Origin: an uncultured Eubacteriales bacterium | GTDB lineage: Bacteria; Bacillota; Clostridia; Peptostreptococcales; Anaerovoracaceae | Reading direction: 5' to 3' | Assembly: GCA_900315485.1 (NCBI GenBank) | Contig: OMZI01000017.1 | Span: 1-52,126, forward strand | Length of the DNA: 52,126 bases | Shown here: positions 16,896-27,781 of the stretch, in pieces | How positions within the stretch are numbered: the stretch's first letter is position 1 | Layout of the letters: each line of letters opens with the position of its first letter | Translations under genes and position numbers: made by a program | The notes under the pieces: model-generated | The model's input: only the letters and a program-made list of their open reading frames with translations | Database searches by the model: none | What the model was told of the DNA's origin: nothing

Positions 16896-17507
16896 ATGGA
16901 AACAGAATACAAGTTCAGCTTAAAGGATACTGCTGTTTTCGACAGAATAGTTGAAAGCGCAGAAATCAACAAGATGGGCATTGACGCTGTAGAAACCATA
17001 GAAATGCATGCGTCATACTTTGATACGCCTGAGCAGAATTTCAGAAAGGCCGGTATCGCATACCGTATCCGTCAGGAGGACGACAGGATCACAGCCACCA
17101 TCAAGTGGGATGTGAATGTAAGCGACGGGCTCCACAGGCGCGAGGAGTTCAATCTTGTTGTAAATGATGAAAGGTTTGCTGAAAACCCGGACATCGGACT
17201 GTTCATTTCCAGCGACGCTTACGATGTGCTGTACAGTGCCGCAGGAGACAAGAAGCTGGTCAAGACGATCAGCATGGACTACACACGCAGGCAGTTCAAG
17301 GTCGATACAGGCAAATCTATCAGCTGCATCTCAGTCGACGAGGGACTTATACATCATATCGACGGATACGATGTACCTGTATGTGAACTGGAGATCGAAT
17401 GGTATTACGGCGATGAAGAAGACTTCATAGCACTCGCCAATTTTATCAGGGACAAGTACGGACTGGAGACTGAGGACAGGTCCAAGCTGCAGAGAGCTAC
17501 AGCCTGA
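16896..17507 (+). CDS. CYTH-domain protein (triphosphate tunnel metalloenzyme family)
   Basis: A 203-residue CYTH protein. The signature E-x-E-x-K sits at the extreme N-terminus (Glu2, Glu4, Lys6), followed by YFDTPEQNFRKAGIAYRIR, IKWDVNVSDGLHRREEF and a C-terminal VCELEIEWYYGDEEDF with LEIE. These are the charged strands lining the tunnel that binds triphosphates. Family members are inorganic triphosphatases or adenylate/thiamine triphosphate enzymes; which one applies cannot be read here. It has its own promoter and is followed by a GC-rich hairpin before tig. Confidence 0.85.
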   Translation: METEYKFSLKDTAVFDRIVESAEINKMGIDAVETIEMHASYFDTPEQNFRKAGIAYRIRQEDDRITATIKWDVNVSDGLHRREEFNLVVNDERFAENPDIGLFISSDAYDVLYSAAGDKKLVKTISMDYTRRQFKVDTGKSISCISVDEGLIHHIDGYDVPVCELEIEWYYGDEEDFIALANFIRDKYGLETEDRSKLQRATA

Positions 17508-17514
17508 ATCAGAA

Positions 17515-17533
17515 GGCGCAGAACTGCTGCGCC
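17515..17533 (+). terminator. GC-rich hairpin between the CYTH gene and tig
   Basis: GGCGCAG pairs perfectly with CTGCGCC around AACTG. No T run follows, so it may be only a processing or weak termination site. Confidence 0.4.
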
Positions 17534-17583
17534 GCATTAATCAGATACTTTAAACAATTATTATAAACGGAGGAACAATTCAA

Positions 17584-18897
17584 ATGAAGGCAACACAGAT
17601 TTCAAAGGAGAACGGAATCGTAAAATTCAACATCGAGTTTTCTGCTGATGAGTGGAAAGATGCTGTAAACAAGGCATATCTTGACAACAGAAGCAAATTC
17701 TCTGTTGACGGATTCCGCAAGGGCAAGGCACCAAGAAAGATCATTGAGAACTATTACGGACATGATATCTTCTGGGATGAAGCACTCAACAAGCTTCTCG
17801 AGAACGGATATTATGATGCAGTAAAGGAGATGGACATCGAGGTTATCGCACAGCCTTCACTTGAATCCCCTGAAATCAAGAACGGTGAGCCTGTTGTTAT
17901 CAGCGGAAGCGTTCAGGTATTCCCTGAGCTCGAGGTAAAGAACTACAAGGGACTTGAGGTCGAGAAGTTTGAGACAGTCATCGGCGACAAGGAAGTTCAG
18001 GAAGAGCTCGAGAGAGTACAGAAGAGCCAGGCAAGAATGGAAGCTGTTGAGGACCGTAAGTCCGAGAACGGTGACACTGTGATCATCGACTTCGAAGGAA
18101 GCGTTGACGGTGAGGCATTCTCAGGCGGAACAGCTGAGAATTTCGAGCTCAAGCTCGGAAGTGGACAGTTCATCCCTGGATTCGAAGAGCAGCTTGAAGG
18201 CAAGGACGCAGGTGAAGATGTTGACGTTACAGTTACATTCCCTGAGGACTATCATGCAGAAGAGCTCGCAGGCAAGGAAGCACTCTTCAAGTGCAAGATC
18301 CACGAAATCAAGAAGGAGATCCTCCCTGAGATCGATGATGAGCTTGCAAGCGATGTAAGTGAATTCGAGACTCTTGATGAGTACAAGGCTGACCTTCAGA
18401 AGAAGCTGCAGGAGAACGCTGATGCAAGAGACGAGTCCCTCATGAAGGACAGAGCTCTTGAGAAGCTGTATGAAGCAAACGAGATCGATGTTCCTGAAGT
18501 AATGATCAGAAACGAGATCGACAACATCATCTATGACATGAACCAGAACCTGGCAACACAGGGCCTCGGACTCCAGCAGTACATGGAGTGGACAGGAAAG
18601 ACCATCGATGACGTTAGAGAAGAGGCAAAGCCTGAGGCTGAGAAGAGAGTAAGAACAAGGATCCTTCTCAAGAACCTCATCAGACAGGAAAACCTCGAAG
18701 CTGATGCAGCTGAGGTCGAAAAGCTCATGACAGAGTTCGGTGAACAGTACGGAATGACTGTTGATCAGGTCAAGGAGATGGCAGGAGCTGAGACTGAGAA
18801 CTACTTCAAGGAAGATGCTCAGACCAAGAAGGCTATCGACTTCCTCTTCGAGAACGCTGTTCTGACAGAGAAGAAGGAAGAGGCTGAGGAGAAGTAA
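17584..18897 (+). CDS. tig: Trigger factor
   Basis: A 437-residue ribosome-associated chaperone and prolyl isomerase. The N-terminal ribosome-binding tail shows GFRKGKAPRKIIENYYG (the GFRxGxxP signature) near residue 42. The FKBP domain spans about 155-245 with GDTVIIDFEGSVDGEAFSGG and GSGQFIPGFEEQLEG. The C-terminal substrate-cradle helices follow and end in a Glu/Lys-rich tail. Length is normal. AACGGAGGAACA precedes the ATG. It heads the protein quality-control block with clpP, clpX and lon, a classic Bacillota order. Confidence 0.97.
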   Translation: MKATQISKENGIVKFNIEFSADEWKDAVNKAYLDNRSKFSVDGFRKGKAPRKIIENYYGHDIFWDEALNKLLENGYYDAVKEMDIEVIAQPSLESPEIKNGEPVVISGSVQVFPELEVKNYKGLEVEKFETVIGDKEVQEELERVQKSQARMEAVEDRKSENGDTVIIDFEGSVDGEAFSGGTAENFELKLGSGQFIPGFEEQLEGKDAGEDVDVTVTFPEDYHAEELAGKEALFKCKIHEIKKEILPEIDDELASDVSEFETLDEYKADLQKKLQENADARDESLMKDRALEKLYEANEIDVPEVMIRNEIDNIIYDMNQNLATQGLGLQQYMEWTGKTIDDVREEAKPEAEKRVRTRILLKNLIRQENLEADAAEVEKLMTEFGEQYGMTVDQVKEMAGAETENYFKEDAQTKKAIDFLFENAVLTEKKEEAEEK

Positions 18898-18936
18898 TTC
18901 CGGATCAGCCGAACTGAATCAAAGCGTGGATAAGGA

Positions 18937-18965
18937 CCGGAGAGAGCTCTGTTCTCTCCGGGCTT
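18937..18965 (+). terminator. Attenuator-like hairpin between tig and clpP
   Basis: CCGGAGAGA (18937-18945) pairs perfectly with TCTCTCCGG (18953-18961) and is followed only by GCTTT. It may lower read-through from tig into clpP or mark an RNA end. Confidence 0.5.
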
Positions 18966-18993
18966 TGAAATAAAAGAAATTAGGAGGATCAGT

Positions 18994-19575
18994 ATGAATT
19001 ACGTTCCTTATGTAGTAGAGCAGACCGGTCAGGGCGAAAGGACATATGATATCTATTCCAGACTCCTGATCGACAGGATCATTTTTATCGATGATGAGAT
19101 AACTGAGCATACAGCCAGCGTAGTTGTAGCACAGCTTCTCTTCCTCGAAGCACAGGACCCTGAGAAGGATATCAACATATATATCAACTCTCCTGGCGGA
19201 ATGGTCACTGCAGGACTTGCTATTTACGATACTATGAATTTCATTAAGCCGGACATCTGCACTATATGTGTAGGAATGGCTGCAAGTATGGGAGCAGTAC
19301 TGCTCGCTGCCGGAACCAAGGGCAAGAGATATGCTCTGCCTAATTCAGAGATCATGATCCACCAGCCGCTCGGCGGTTTCCAGGGTCAGGCCTCTGACAT
19401 CAAGATCACGGCAGATCACATTGTCGGCATCAAGAATAAGCTGAATAAGATCCTCGCTGATGCGACAGGACAGAAGCTGTCAGTAATTGAGAAGGACACC
19501 GACAGAGACAACTACATGTCTTCAGCTGAAGCAGCTGAGTACGGCCTTATTGACAAGGTCATCGACAAACACTGA
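18994..19575 (+). CDS. clpP: ATP-dependent Clp protease proteolytic subunit
   Basis: A 193-residue serine peptidase that forms the double-heptamer chamber of ClpXP. The catalytic triad is in its usual places: Ser98 (GMAASMG), His123 (IMIHQPLGG) and Asp172 (TDRDNYM). NSPGG (residues 65-69) forms the oxyanion loop. TAGGAGGA lies before the ATG. It precedes clpX by 23 bases. Confidence 0.97.
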   Translation: MNYVPYVVEQTGQGERTYDIYSRLLIDRIIFIDDEITEHTASVVVAQLLFLEAQDPEKDINIYINSPGGMVTAGLAIYDTMNFIKPDICTICVGMAASMGAVLLAAGTKGKRYALPNSEIMIHQPLGGFQGQASDIKITADHIVGIKNKLNKILADATGQKLSVIEKDTDRDNYMSSAEAAEYGLIDKVIDKH

Positions 19576-19598
19576 CATTTTTAATTTAAGGAGTCAAA

Positions 19599-20879
19599 AT
19601 GGCAGACAGAAATGAGATCAGATGCTCTTTCTGCGGAAAGACCAACTCTCAGGTCCGCAAAATCGTTGTAGGACCTGATGTCTACATATGCAACGAATGC
19701 ATCGATCTGGCAAAAGCCATGATCGAAGAGGAGAGCCAGAGCCCGGCAAAGAGGAGAAAAAAGTCTGACAGACTTCCAAAGCCGGCCGAGATCAAGGCAG
19801 AACTCGATGACTATGTTATCGAGCAGGACCCTGCCAAGAGGAGCCTGGCAGTTGCAGTCTACAATCACTATAAAAGGATAAGGCATCTGGAGACACATGC
19901 CGTAAAGGATCCTGAAACTATAGAGCTCAGCAAGAGCAACATCCTCATGCTGGGACCTACGGGAAGCGGAAAGACACTGCTCGCGCAGACTCTTGCGCGC
20001 ATCCTTGATGTGCCTTTTGCTATCGTTGATGCAACATCGCTTACCGAAGCCGGTTATGTCGGCGAGGACGTTGAAAATATTCTGCTGAGACTGTATCAGG
20101 CAGCTGACGGCGACCTTGAGAGAGCTCAGAAGGGAATAATCTATGTTGATGAGATAGACAAGATCGCACGTAAGTCTGAGAATACATCGATCACACGTGA
20201 CGTAAGCGGCGAGGGTGTTCAGCAGGCTCTCCTCAAGATAATTGAGGGAACGATAGCCAATGTTCCGCCTCAGGGAGGACGCAAGCACCCTAATCAGGAA
20301 TTCATACACTTCGACACCAAGAACGTCCTCTTCATCTGCGGCGGCGCTTTCACAGGTCTTGACAAGATAATCAAGGTAAGACTCGGAAGCAAGGTCATCG
20401 GCTTCAACCAGGAGGACGAACTCCTTGATGTCTCCGATGAGGATATCCTGCTCAAGGTGCAGCCGGAGGATCTTCTCAGGTTCGGACTCATTCCTGAGCT
20501 GATAGGAAGACTTCCTGTGACAGTTGCTCTGAGTGAGCTGTCTGAGAAGGCACTTGTCAGGATAATCAGGGAGCCTAAGAACTCGCTTATAAAGCAGTAT
20601 CAGACACTCTTTGCCATGGACGATGTGGAGCTTGAAGTGGACGATGAAGCAGTCAGCGCAATTGCTGCGAAGGCTCTGTCCCTCAACACCGGAGCAAGAG
20701 GCCTGAGAGGAATATTTGAAAGTATCATGACTGACCTCATGTACGAGATACCGTCCGAAGATGATGTTACCAAGGTTATCATCACACGTGAAGTCGTTGA
20801 GGACGGTGCTGAACCTGTGAAGATCAGGAAGCGTGATGAGGCTGAGAAGTCTGAAAAGAAAGTTAAGAAGGAAGCATAA
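19599..20879 (+). CDS. clpX: ATP-dependent Clp protease ATP-binding subunit ClpX
   Basis: A 426-residue AAA+ unfoldase. The N-terminal zinc domain has Cys9, Cys12, Cys31 and Cys34. Walker A is GPTGSGKT, Walker [11 protein letters not shown], and the pore loop GYVGEDVE follows the first motif. The IGF loop that docks on ClpP is in [10 protein letters not shown]. An Arg-finger segment lies in [10 protein letters not shown]. The C-terminal tail is Lys/Glu-rich. It abuts lon with no spacer. Confidence 0.97.
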   Translation: MADRNEIRCSFCGKTNSQVRKIVVGPDVYICNECIDLAKAMIEEESQSPAKRRKKSDRLPKPAEIKAELDDYVIEQDPAKRSLAVAVYNHYKRIRHLETHAVKDPETIELSKSNILMLGPTGSGKTLLAQTLARILDVPFAIVDATSLTEAGYVGEDVENILLRLYQAADGDLERAQKGIIYVDEIDKIARKSENTSITRDVSGEGVQQALLKIIEGTIANVPPQGGRKHPNQEFIHFDTKNVLFICGGAFTGLDKIIKVRLGSKVIGFNQEDELLDVSDEDILLKVQPEDLLRFGLIPELIGRLPVTVALSELSEKALVRIIREPKNSLIKQYQTLFAMDDVELEVDDEAVSAIAAKALSLNTGARGLRGIFESIMTDLMYEIPSEDDVTKVIITREVVEDGAEPVKIRKRDEAEKSEKKVKKEA

Positions 20880-23204
<2,325 letters not shown>

Positions 23205-23205
23205 T

Positions 23206-23832
23206 ATGAAGATAAATAATTCTGAACTTGAAACTGTTGCTGTAAAGCGCCAGCAGTATCCGCCTGAAGGGGTGGCGGAGATCGCTTTTGCAGGCCGGTC
23301 CAACGTAGGAAAGTCTTCGCTTCTCAACCTCATCACCGGGAGAAAGAGCCTCGCAAGAGTCTCCGGCAGCCCCGGCAAGACGAGGACGATAAACTTTTAC
23401 CGCTGCAATGCGAAAAGTGACGACGGAGAGACGAAATACGACTTCCGCATCGTCGACCTGCCGGGTTATGGTTTTGCCAAAATCAGCAGAAGCGAAAGCG
23501 AGAAATGGGGCGAGATGATGGAGGCCTACCTTGAAAACAGGACGGATCTCGTCAAGGTCGTACAGCTTGTGGATATAAGACACAAGCCGAGCGCACAGGA
23601 TGTGCAGATGTACGATTACCTCAGATACTACGGACTTGACGGTATCGTAGTCGCTACCAAGGCTGACAAGGTCAGCAGCAACGAAAGGGCTAAGAATATC
23701 AAAGAGATAAGAAAGACTCTTGATATGGGAAAGGGAGATGTCGTTATACCTGTTTCCGCACTTAAGAAGACAGGTGAGAAGGAGCTGCTCGCAGAGATAG
23801 AGAGACTGCTTGCGGCAAGTATTGAAGGCTGA
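23206..23832 (+). CDS. engB: Ribosome biogenesis GTPase EngB/YsxC
   Basis: A 208-residue GTPase needed for large-subunit assembly. G1 is GRSNVGKS (30-37), G2 the TRTINFY stretch, G3 DLPGYG and G4 ATKADK. It begins one base after the lon stop, an arrangement (lon-ysxC) common in Bacillota. The C-terminus has VSALKKTGEKELL, the G5 region. No separate ribosome binding site is obvious, consistent with coupling to lon. Confidence 0.95.
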   Translation: MKINNSELETVAVKRQQYPPEGVAEIAFAGRSNVGKSSLLNLITGRKSLARVSGSPGKTRTINFYRCNAKSDDGETKYDFRIVDLPGYGFAKISRSESEKWGEMMEAYLENRTDLVKVVQLVDIRHKPSAQDVQMYDYLRYYGLDGIVVATKADKVSSNERAKNIKEIRKTLDMGKGDVVIPVSALKKTGEKELLAEIERLLAASIEG

Positions 23833-23862
23833 TAAGGCCGTATGAATCATAAGGAGCACGCA

Positions 23863-24411
23863 ATGGCGGAAAAGAAACAGATCGGCAAGGTCCTGTTCTC
23901 ACAGGAGGAAATCACAAGAAGAGCTAAAGAGATCGGTAAGCAGATCGACAAGGATTATGAGGGTGAAGAGGTCATTTTCCTCGGAACACTTAAGGGATCT
24001 GTTCCATGGCTTGTAGATATCATGAAGTACACCACTGTTGACTCAAAGGTTGACTTCATCACTGCCAGCAGCTATGGCTCATCAACGACAAGTTCCGGCG
24101 TAGTCAAGATCACATATGAACCGCGCATCAACATGTACAACAAGCACGTGATCGTTGTCGAGGACATCATCGATACAGGCAATACTCTCAAATACCTCAC
24201 AGCCAAGCTCGAGGAGAGAGGACCTAAGTCTGTAAAGATCTGCACTATGCTGAACAAGGAGTCCAGAAGAGTTGCCGACCTTCATGCTGATTACGTAGGT
24301 TTTGAGGTAGAGGATCTCTTCGTTATCGGATACGGACTCGACTATGACCAGAAGTACAGAGGTCTTCCTTACGTCAGCTACCTTGATGAGTCTGATGTAG
24401 ATGCACTGTGA
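23863..24411 (+). CDS. hpt: Hypoxanthine phosphoribosyltransferase
   Basis: A 182-residue purine salvage enzyme that makes IMP or GMP from hypoxanthine or guanine and PRPP. The PRPP-binding motif is VVEDIIDTGNT, the N-terminal GTLKGSVPWLVD loop binds pyrophosphate, and DLFVIGYGLDYDQKYRGLPY forms the C-terminal base-binding part. I chose the ATG at 23863 because AAGGAGC lies 6 bases before it; an ATG at 23842 is in frame but lacks a site. It follows engB closely. Confidence 0.93.
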   Translation: MAEKKQIGKVLFSQEEITRRAKEIGKQIDKDYEGEEVIFLGTLKGSVPWLVDIMKYTTVDSKVDFITASSYGSSTTSSGVVKITYEPRINMYNKHVIVVEDIIDTGNTLKYLTAKLEERGPKSVKICTMLNKESRRVADLHADYVGFEVEDLFVIGYGLDYDQKYRGLPYVSYLDESDVDAL

Positions 24412-24431
24412 TCTTAAAGGAAGCTTGTATT

Positions 24432-25301
24432 TTGTCTACATTACAGAAACTCACAAGTGAAGAGCTTGCAGAACTGCTTCAGACGTATGTAAAGAAAGAC
24501 CTTCATCTGCATACATATTATTCAGATGGTGTGCTTTCACCTGAAGAGGTGACTGACAGATGGGCTTCAGAAGGATATAAGCTGATCGCTGTCACTGATC
24601 ATGATGGTATAGAGGGTTCGCTCGTTGCTCTTGAGTATGCAGCAGACAAGGACATAACGGTAGTTCCCGGGATCGAGTTCGATTCTGTTGATCCTCTCGG
24701 AAGGGATCTTCATATCCTGGGATACGGGTTCGATCCGGAGTGTCCTGAACTGAAGGATGCGCTGGACAACATACTTCTCGAAAGAGCTGCGAGAAATGAC
24801 GCAATGCTTGCAGAACTCAATAAAATGGGCTACGGCATCACGCTCGATGATATAATGAAGGTGAATGATGGTCGGTTTATCGGAAAGCCTACTTTTGCTA
24901 CTGTTATGGTAAGAAAGGGGTACCTGTCAAGCAATCAGGAGGCCTTCAATACAGTGTTCAGGGAGCCTTCGATGAGAAGGATCCGCAAGAAGACCCTGTC
25001 CTCGGAAGAGGTGGTCGATCTGATCCATAAGGCAGGAGGCCTTGCTGTAATGGCCCATCCTATGGAGCAGAGACATCTGGATGAGACGTATAATCAGTTC
25101 AGAGAGAGGCTCGTGGTCATACTGGAGAGGATGAGGGAATACGGAATAGACGGCATTGAATGCTGGCATCCTTCTGCAGATGATGTACAGGCTGAGGCTC
25201 TCAGGGCTTATGCTCAGAAACACGGGCTCATAGTCACAAGGGGCTCGGACTTCCATTCAGACTATCTCAACAGGGACTTTTCGAGGTATCACAGACCGTA
25301 G
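24432..25301 (+). CDS. PHP-domain metal-dependent phosphoesterase
   Basis: A 289-residue PHP-family protein. The four PHP motifs are visible: DLHLHTYYSDG, VTDHDGIEG with a following PGIEF, VMAHPME, and GSDFHSDY. These hold a multinuclear metal site. Stand-alone bacterial PHP proteins of this size (YciV/RnaM type) degrade 5' ends of RNA or nucleoside 3',5'-bisphosphates; which applies is not readable here. I favour the TTG at 24432 with AAAGGAAG upstream. A GTG at 24408 overlapping the hpt stop would add 8 residues but has no site. Confidence 0.8.
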   Translation: MSTLQKLTSEELAELLQTYVKKDLHLHTYYSDGVLSPEEVTDRWASEGYKLIAVTDHDGIEGSLVALEYAADKDITVVPGIEFDSVDPLGRDLHILGYGFDPECPELKDALDNILLERAARNDAMLAELNKMGYGITLDDIMKVNDGRFIGKPTFATVMVRKGYLSSNQEAFNTVFREPSMRRIRKKTLSSEEVVDLIHKAGGLAVMAHPMEQRHLDETYNQFRERLVVILERMREYGIDGIECWHPSADDVQAEALRAYAQKHGLIVTRGSDFHSDYLNRDFSRYHRP

Positions 25302-25311
25302 GAGGCATGTG

Positions 25312-25698
25312 ATGGAAAGCAAGAGAGCATACAGAGATGCTCCCGGAAGCGGTATAAAACTTCCCAAAGAGGTTTATTACAGGTGTGTGTGGATCGTAAG
25401 AGACCGCAGCAGACTTGAAAGACTCGCGGCTGTCACGGACGGAAACGGGAGCTATACCTGGACGGAGGAGAGTGCAGATGCTGTATCCATGGTATCTGAG
25501 GCTGCCGTACAGCAGGCTGCACACGAACTTGAATGTATAGACAACGCTCTTGAAAGCATTCCGGAAGTTTACCGCGAAGGATTACTCGACAATATAATTG
25601 AAAAGAAGCCGTTCGGTGATTTTGCCCATCCGAATACCTGGAAAAGATGGAAGCTTGTCTTCCTTCACGGACTGGCAAAACAGCTGAACCTTATTTAG
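25312..25698 (+). CDS. Small uncharacterised protein, faint resemblance to phage RinA/ArpU regulators
   Basis: A 128-residue protein I cannot place. It has no signal or membrane segment. An N-terminal Lys/Arg-rich part reads KLPKEVYYRCVWIVRDRSRL, the middle is acidic, and the C-terminus is HPNTWKRWKLVFLHGLAKQL. The last segment looks like the final helix of phage late-transcription regulators (RinA/ArpU/LtrC-like), but this is only an impression of pattern. The ATG at 25312 lies 6 bases from GGAGG. It sits between the PHP and NUDIX genes in one direction and probably one transcript. Confidence 0.55.
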   Translation: MESKRAYRDAPGSGIKLPKEVYYRCVWIVRDRSRLERLAAVTDGNGSYTWTEESADAVSMVSEAAVQQAAHELECIDNALESIPEVYREGLLDNIIEKKPFGDFAHPNTWKRWKLVFLHGLAKQLNLI

Positions 25699-25712
25699 CA
25701 CAGGATAATCAG

Positions 25713-26246
25713 ATGTCATACGAAGAGAAAACTATAAGCAGCGAGATCGTATATGAAGGTCCGGTATTCAGGGTCAGAAAACATATCGTCGATACTGTGG
25801 GAGGAGAGTCGGTAAGGGATATAGTCGAACACTCAGGCGGCGCGATCATGGTCGCTGTTTCGGACGACGGAAAGATCCTGATGGAACGTCAGTACCGCAA
25901 GGCTCTTGAATCTGACTTCATGGAGCTCCCGGCCGGCAAGGCTGATCCGGGAGAAGAGCCTGTTGTCACAGCGACAAGGGAGCTGGCTGAGGAGACGGGA
26001 TACCATGCAGCCGATGTCAGACATCTCATTTCCTTCTATCCGACATGCGGATACTCAAACGAGCATCTTCATATATACATATGCAAGGACCTGACGAAGG
26101 GTGAGAAGCACCTCGACAGGGACGAATGCATCGATCTCGAATGGATCGATGCGGACAGGATCATCGAGCTCATCGCTGAGGGAGAGATCCAGGATGCCAA
26201 AACAATAATCGGTATATTATTTGCCAGACAGGCAGGGGAGATATGA
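25713..26246 (+). CDS. NUDIX hydrolase, ADP-ribose pyrophosphatase type
   Basis: A 177-residue NUDIX enzyme that splits nucleoside diphosphate sugars such as ADP-ribose. The NUDIX box runs from GKADPGEEPVVTATRELAEE to TGY (residues 70-92), matching the GX5EX7REUXEEXGU pattern. The N-terminal dimerisation strands KTISSEIVYEGPVFRVRKH and later FYPTCGYSNEHLHIYIC are typical of the NudF/ADP-ribose group. The ATG at 25713 follows AGGATAATC. Its stop codon is one base from the Xer-like start. Confidence 0.9.
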   Translation: MSYEEKTISSEIVYEGPVFRVRKHIVDTVGGESVRDIVEHSGGAIMVAVSDDGKILMERQYRKALESDFMELPAGKADPGEEPVVTATRELAEETGYHAADVRHLISFYPTCGYSNEHLHIYICKDLTKGEKHLDRDECIDLEWIDADRIIELIAEGEIQDAKTIIGILFARQAGEI

Positions 26247-26247
26247 T

Positions 26248-27126
26248 ATGCGTGATTATATCGAATACATGAAAAATGAAAAGCGTAAAGCTGAAAACAC
26301 TCTCGTAGCATATGAGAGAGACCTCAAGGCGTTTGAGAAGTTCCTTGCCGGGAGAGGTGTAGGAAGTCTTACCGAATGCACTGACAGCGATGCGGTGGCA
26401 TATGTGCTTGAACTCAACAGGGACAACAAGTCCAAGCCTACTATCAACCGCAAGATATCCGCTATCAGGAACTACTACGAATTCGAGATCCAGAAGGGGC
26501 TCAGGACAGGCAATCCTTTCACAAGAGTCCGCTCAGCGAAGGGTGACAAGAGACAGATCGAGTACCTCACTGTAGAGGAGATCGAGCAGCTTCTTGCACT
26601 GCCTGACGACACTTCCAAGGGCATAAGAGACAGAGCTCTGCTCGAGTTCATGTACGGGACCGGCGCCAGAGTAACCGAGGTCGTAAGACTCAGGTTCAGC
26701 GACGTCAACCTCAGAATGAGCTTTGTTACGCTCAGGGACTCCAACGATGAAAGCCGCATCGTGCCGCTCGGCAGATATGCGCGTGCTGCAATGACGGAGT
26801 ACTTCGACAAGGCTTATGATGATCTCAAGGGCAGGGAGCGTGATGAGGATGATTACGTCTTCATCAATCTCAGAGGAGATGCGCTGACGAGACAGGGCAT
26901 ATGGAAGATCCTCAAGGACTACGGCAGCGAGATAGGGATCGGCGACCGCATGACACCGCTGATCCTGAGAGACAGTTTTGCCGTACACATCCTCCAGAAC
27001 GGCGGCGACCTCAAGACGCTGCAGGAGCTGATGGGGTTCGAAGACATGTCGGTCGGTATAGCATATCTCTCGGTCACAGACATCCACGTCAAGGACGTCT
27101 TCAACCGCACACACCCGAGAGCATAA
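26248..27126 (+). CDS. XerD-like tyrosine recombinase family protein with degenerate active site
   Basis: A 292-residue protein with the XerC/D layout: an N-terminal SAM-like core-binding domain (KAENTLVAYERDLKAFEKFL, then INRKISAIRNYYEFE) and a C-terminal catalytic-fold domain. Of the catalytic set, Arg141 (GARVTE), Arg241 (LRDSF) and Tyr273 are kept. The first histidine of the HxLR motif is Leu238, the His after that Arg is Asp242, the later GH is GF (Phe264), and the beta-hairpin lysine region reads RDSNDESRIVPL without a lysine. It may therefore bind DNA without full recombination activity. The ATG at 26248 follows GGGGAG. It lies in a housekeeping operon, not a phage. Confidence 0.82.
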   Translation: MRDYIEYMKNEKRKAENTLVAYERDLKAFEKFLAGRGVGSLTECTDSDAVAYVLELNRDNKSKPTINRKISAIRNYYEFEIQKGLRTGNPFTRVRSAKGDKRQIEYLTVEEIEQLLALPDDTSKGIRDRALLEFMYGTGARVTEVVRLRFSDVNLRMSFVTLRDSNDESRIVPLGRYARAAMTEYFDKAYDDLKGRERDEDDYVFINLRGDALTRQGIWKILKDYGSEIGIGDRMTPLILRDSFAVHILQNGGDLKTLQELMGFEDMSVGIAYLSVTDIHVKDVFNRTHPRA

Positions 27127-27143
27127 AAATTATAAAAAAGTGC

Positions 27144-27172
27144 TTGAAATCATATTTTGCGTGTGATATTCT
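27144..27172 (+). promoter_or_regulatory. Promoter of rplS
   Basis: TTGAAA (27144-27149), 17 bases, TATTCT (27167-27172). The expected start near 27179 gives a leader of about 140 bases. Confidence 0.75.
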
Positions 27173-27178
27173 AATCAA

Positions 27179-27320
27179 GCTGTGCGGCTGGCCGGCGTAG
27201 TGCGTTTTGCATGTGGCGAGCACGGTCTGACAGCTGAATGTTATTACGGGCGGTCCTCTGGGGCAGACGATGATCGGTCTGTATTCCTCAAGAACGTCAT
27301 GAGAGGAAGGAGAGAATAAC
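27179..27320 (+). promoter_or_regulatory. Structured 5' leader of rplS, candidate L19 leader
   Basis: AGCTGT at the leader start can pair with ACAGCT near 27231-27236, enclosing CGGC-TG-GCCG and GTGC...GCAC hairpins. A later stem CAGAC / GTCTG lies around 27272-27290. Firmicutes rplS genes are known to have an autoregulatory leader; I infer the same role here from position and foldability, not from a covariance match. Confidence 0.5.
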
Positions 27321-27662
27321 GTGAATATTTTAGACCAGATCACAATGGATTACAAAAGGGATGACATCCCGCAGTTCAACGTTGGTGACACACTGCGTGT
27401 ACACGTAAAGATCGTCGAGGGCCAGAGAGAAAGAATCCAGGTATTCGAGGGTTACGTACTTAAGAGACAGCACGGCGGAGTCAATGAGACTTTCACAGTA
27501 AGAAAGCTGTCAAACGGAATCGGCGTAGAGAAGACATTCCCGCTCCACTCACCAAGAATCGATAAGATCGAGGTAGTCAAGAAGGGTAAAGTCAGAAGAG
27601 CTAAGCTCAACTACATGCGTCAGAGAACCGGTAAGGCTGCAAGAATCAAGAGCGCTGAATAA
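27321..27662 (+). CDS. rplS: 50S ribosomal protein L19
   Basis: A 113-residue protein at the interface of the two ribosomal subunits. Diagnostic segments are [55 protein letters not shown] and [11 protein letters not shown]. The start is GTG, with AAGGAGAG 8 bases before it. It has its own promoter, a long leader and a terminator, as expected for autoregulated expression. Confidence 0.97.
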   Translation: MNILDQITMDYKRDDIPQFNVGDTLRVHVKIVEGQRERIQVFEGYVLKRQHGGVNETFTVRKLSNGIGVEKTFPLHSPRIDKIEVVKKGKVRRAKLNYMRQRTGKAARIKSAE

Positions 27663-27674
27663 TAGTAATCTCAA

Positions 27675-27715
27675 TGCATACCATGGAGCGATCCACGGTA
27701 TGCATTTTTCTTTTA
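27675..27715 (+). terminator. Terminator of rplS
   Basis: ATGCATACCATGG pairs with CCACGGTATGCAT (one mismatch) around AGCGAT and is followed by TTTTCTTTT. Confidence 0.85.
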
Positions 27716-27781
27716 CTCATAATGATAGTATAATTTACCGGGAGTCCGGCGGTACTGTCAGACAGAAAGGCGGGATCATAT

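Noticed and set aside
25647-25712. An upstream in-frame extension of the NUDIX gene
   Set aside because: It overlaps the preceding gene's coding sequence, and a ribosome site fits the ATG at 25713.
26248-27126. A phage or integrative element based on the Xer-like gene
   Set aside because: No phage genes, direct repeats or att-like sites are visible; the flanks are housekeeping genes in one operon.
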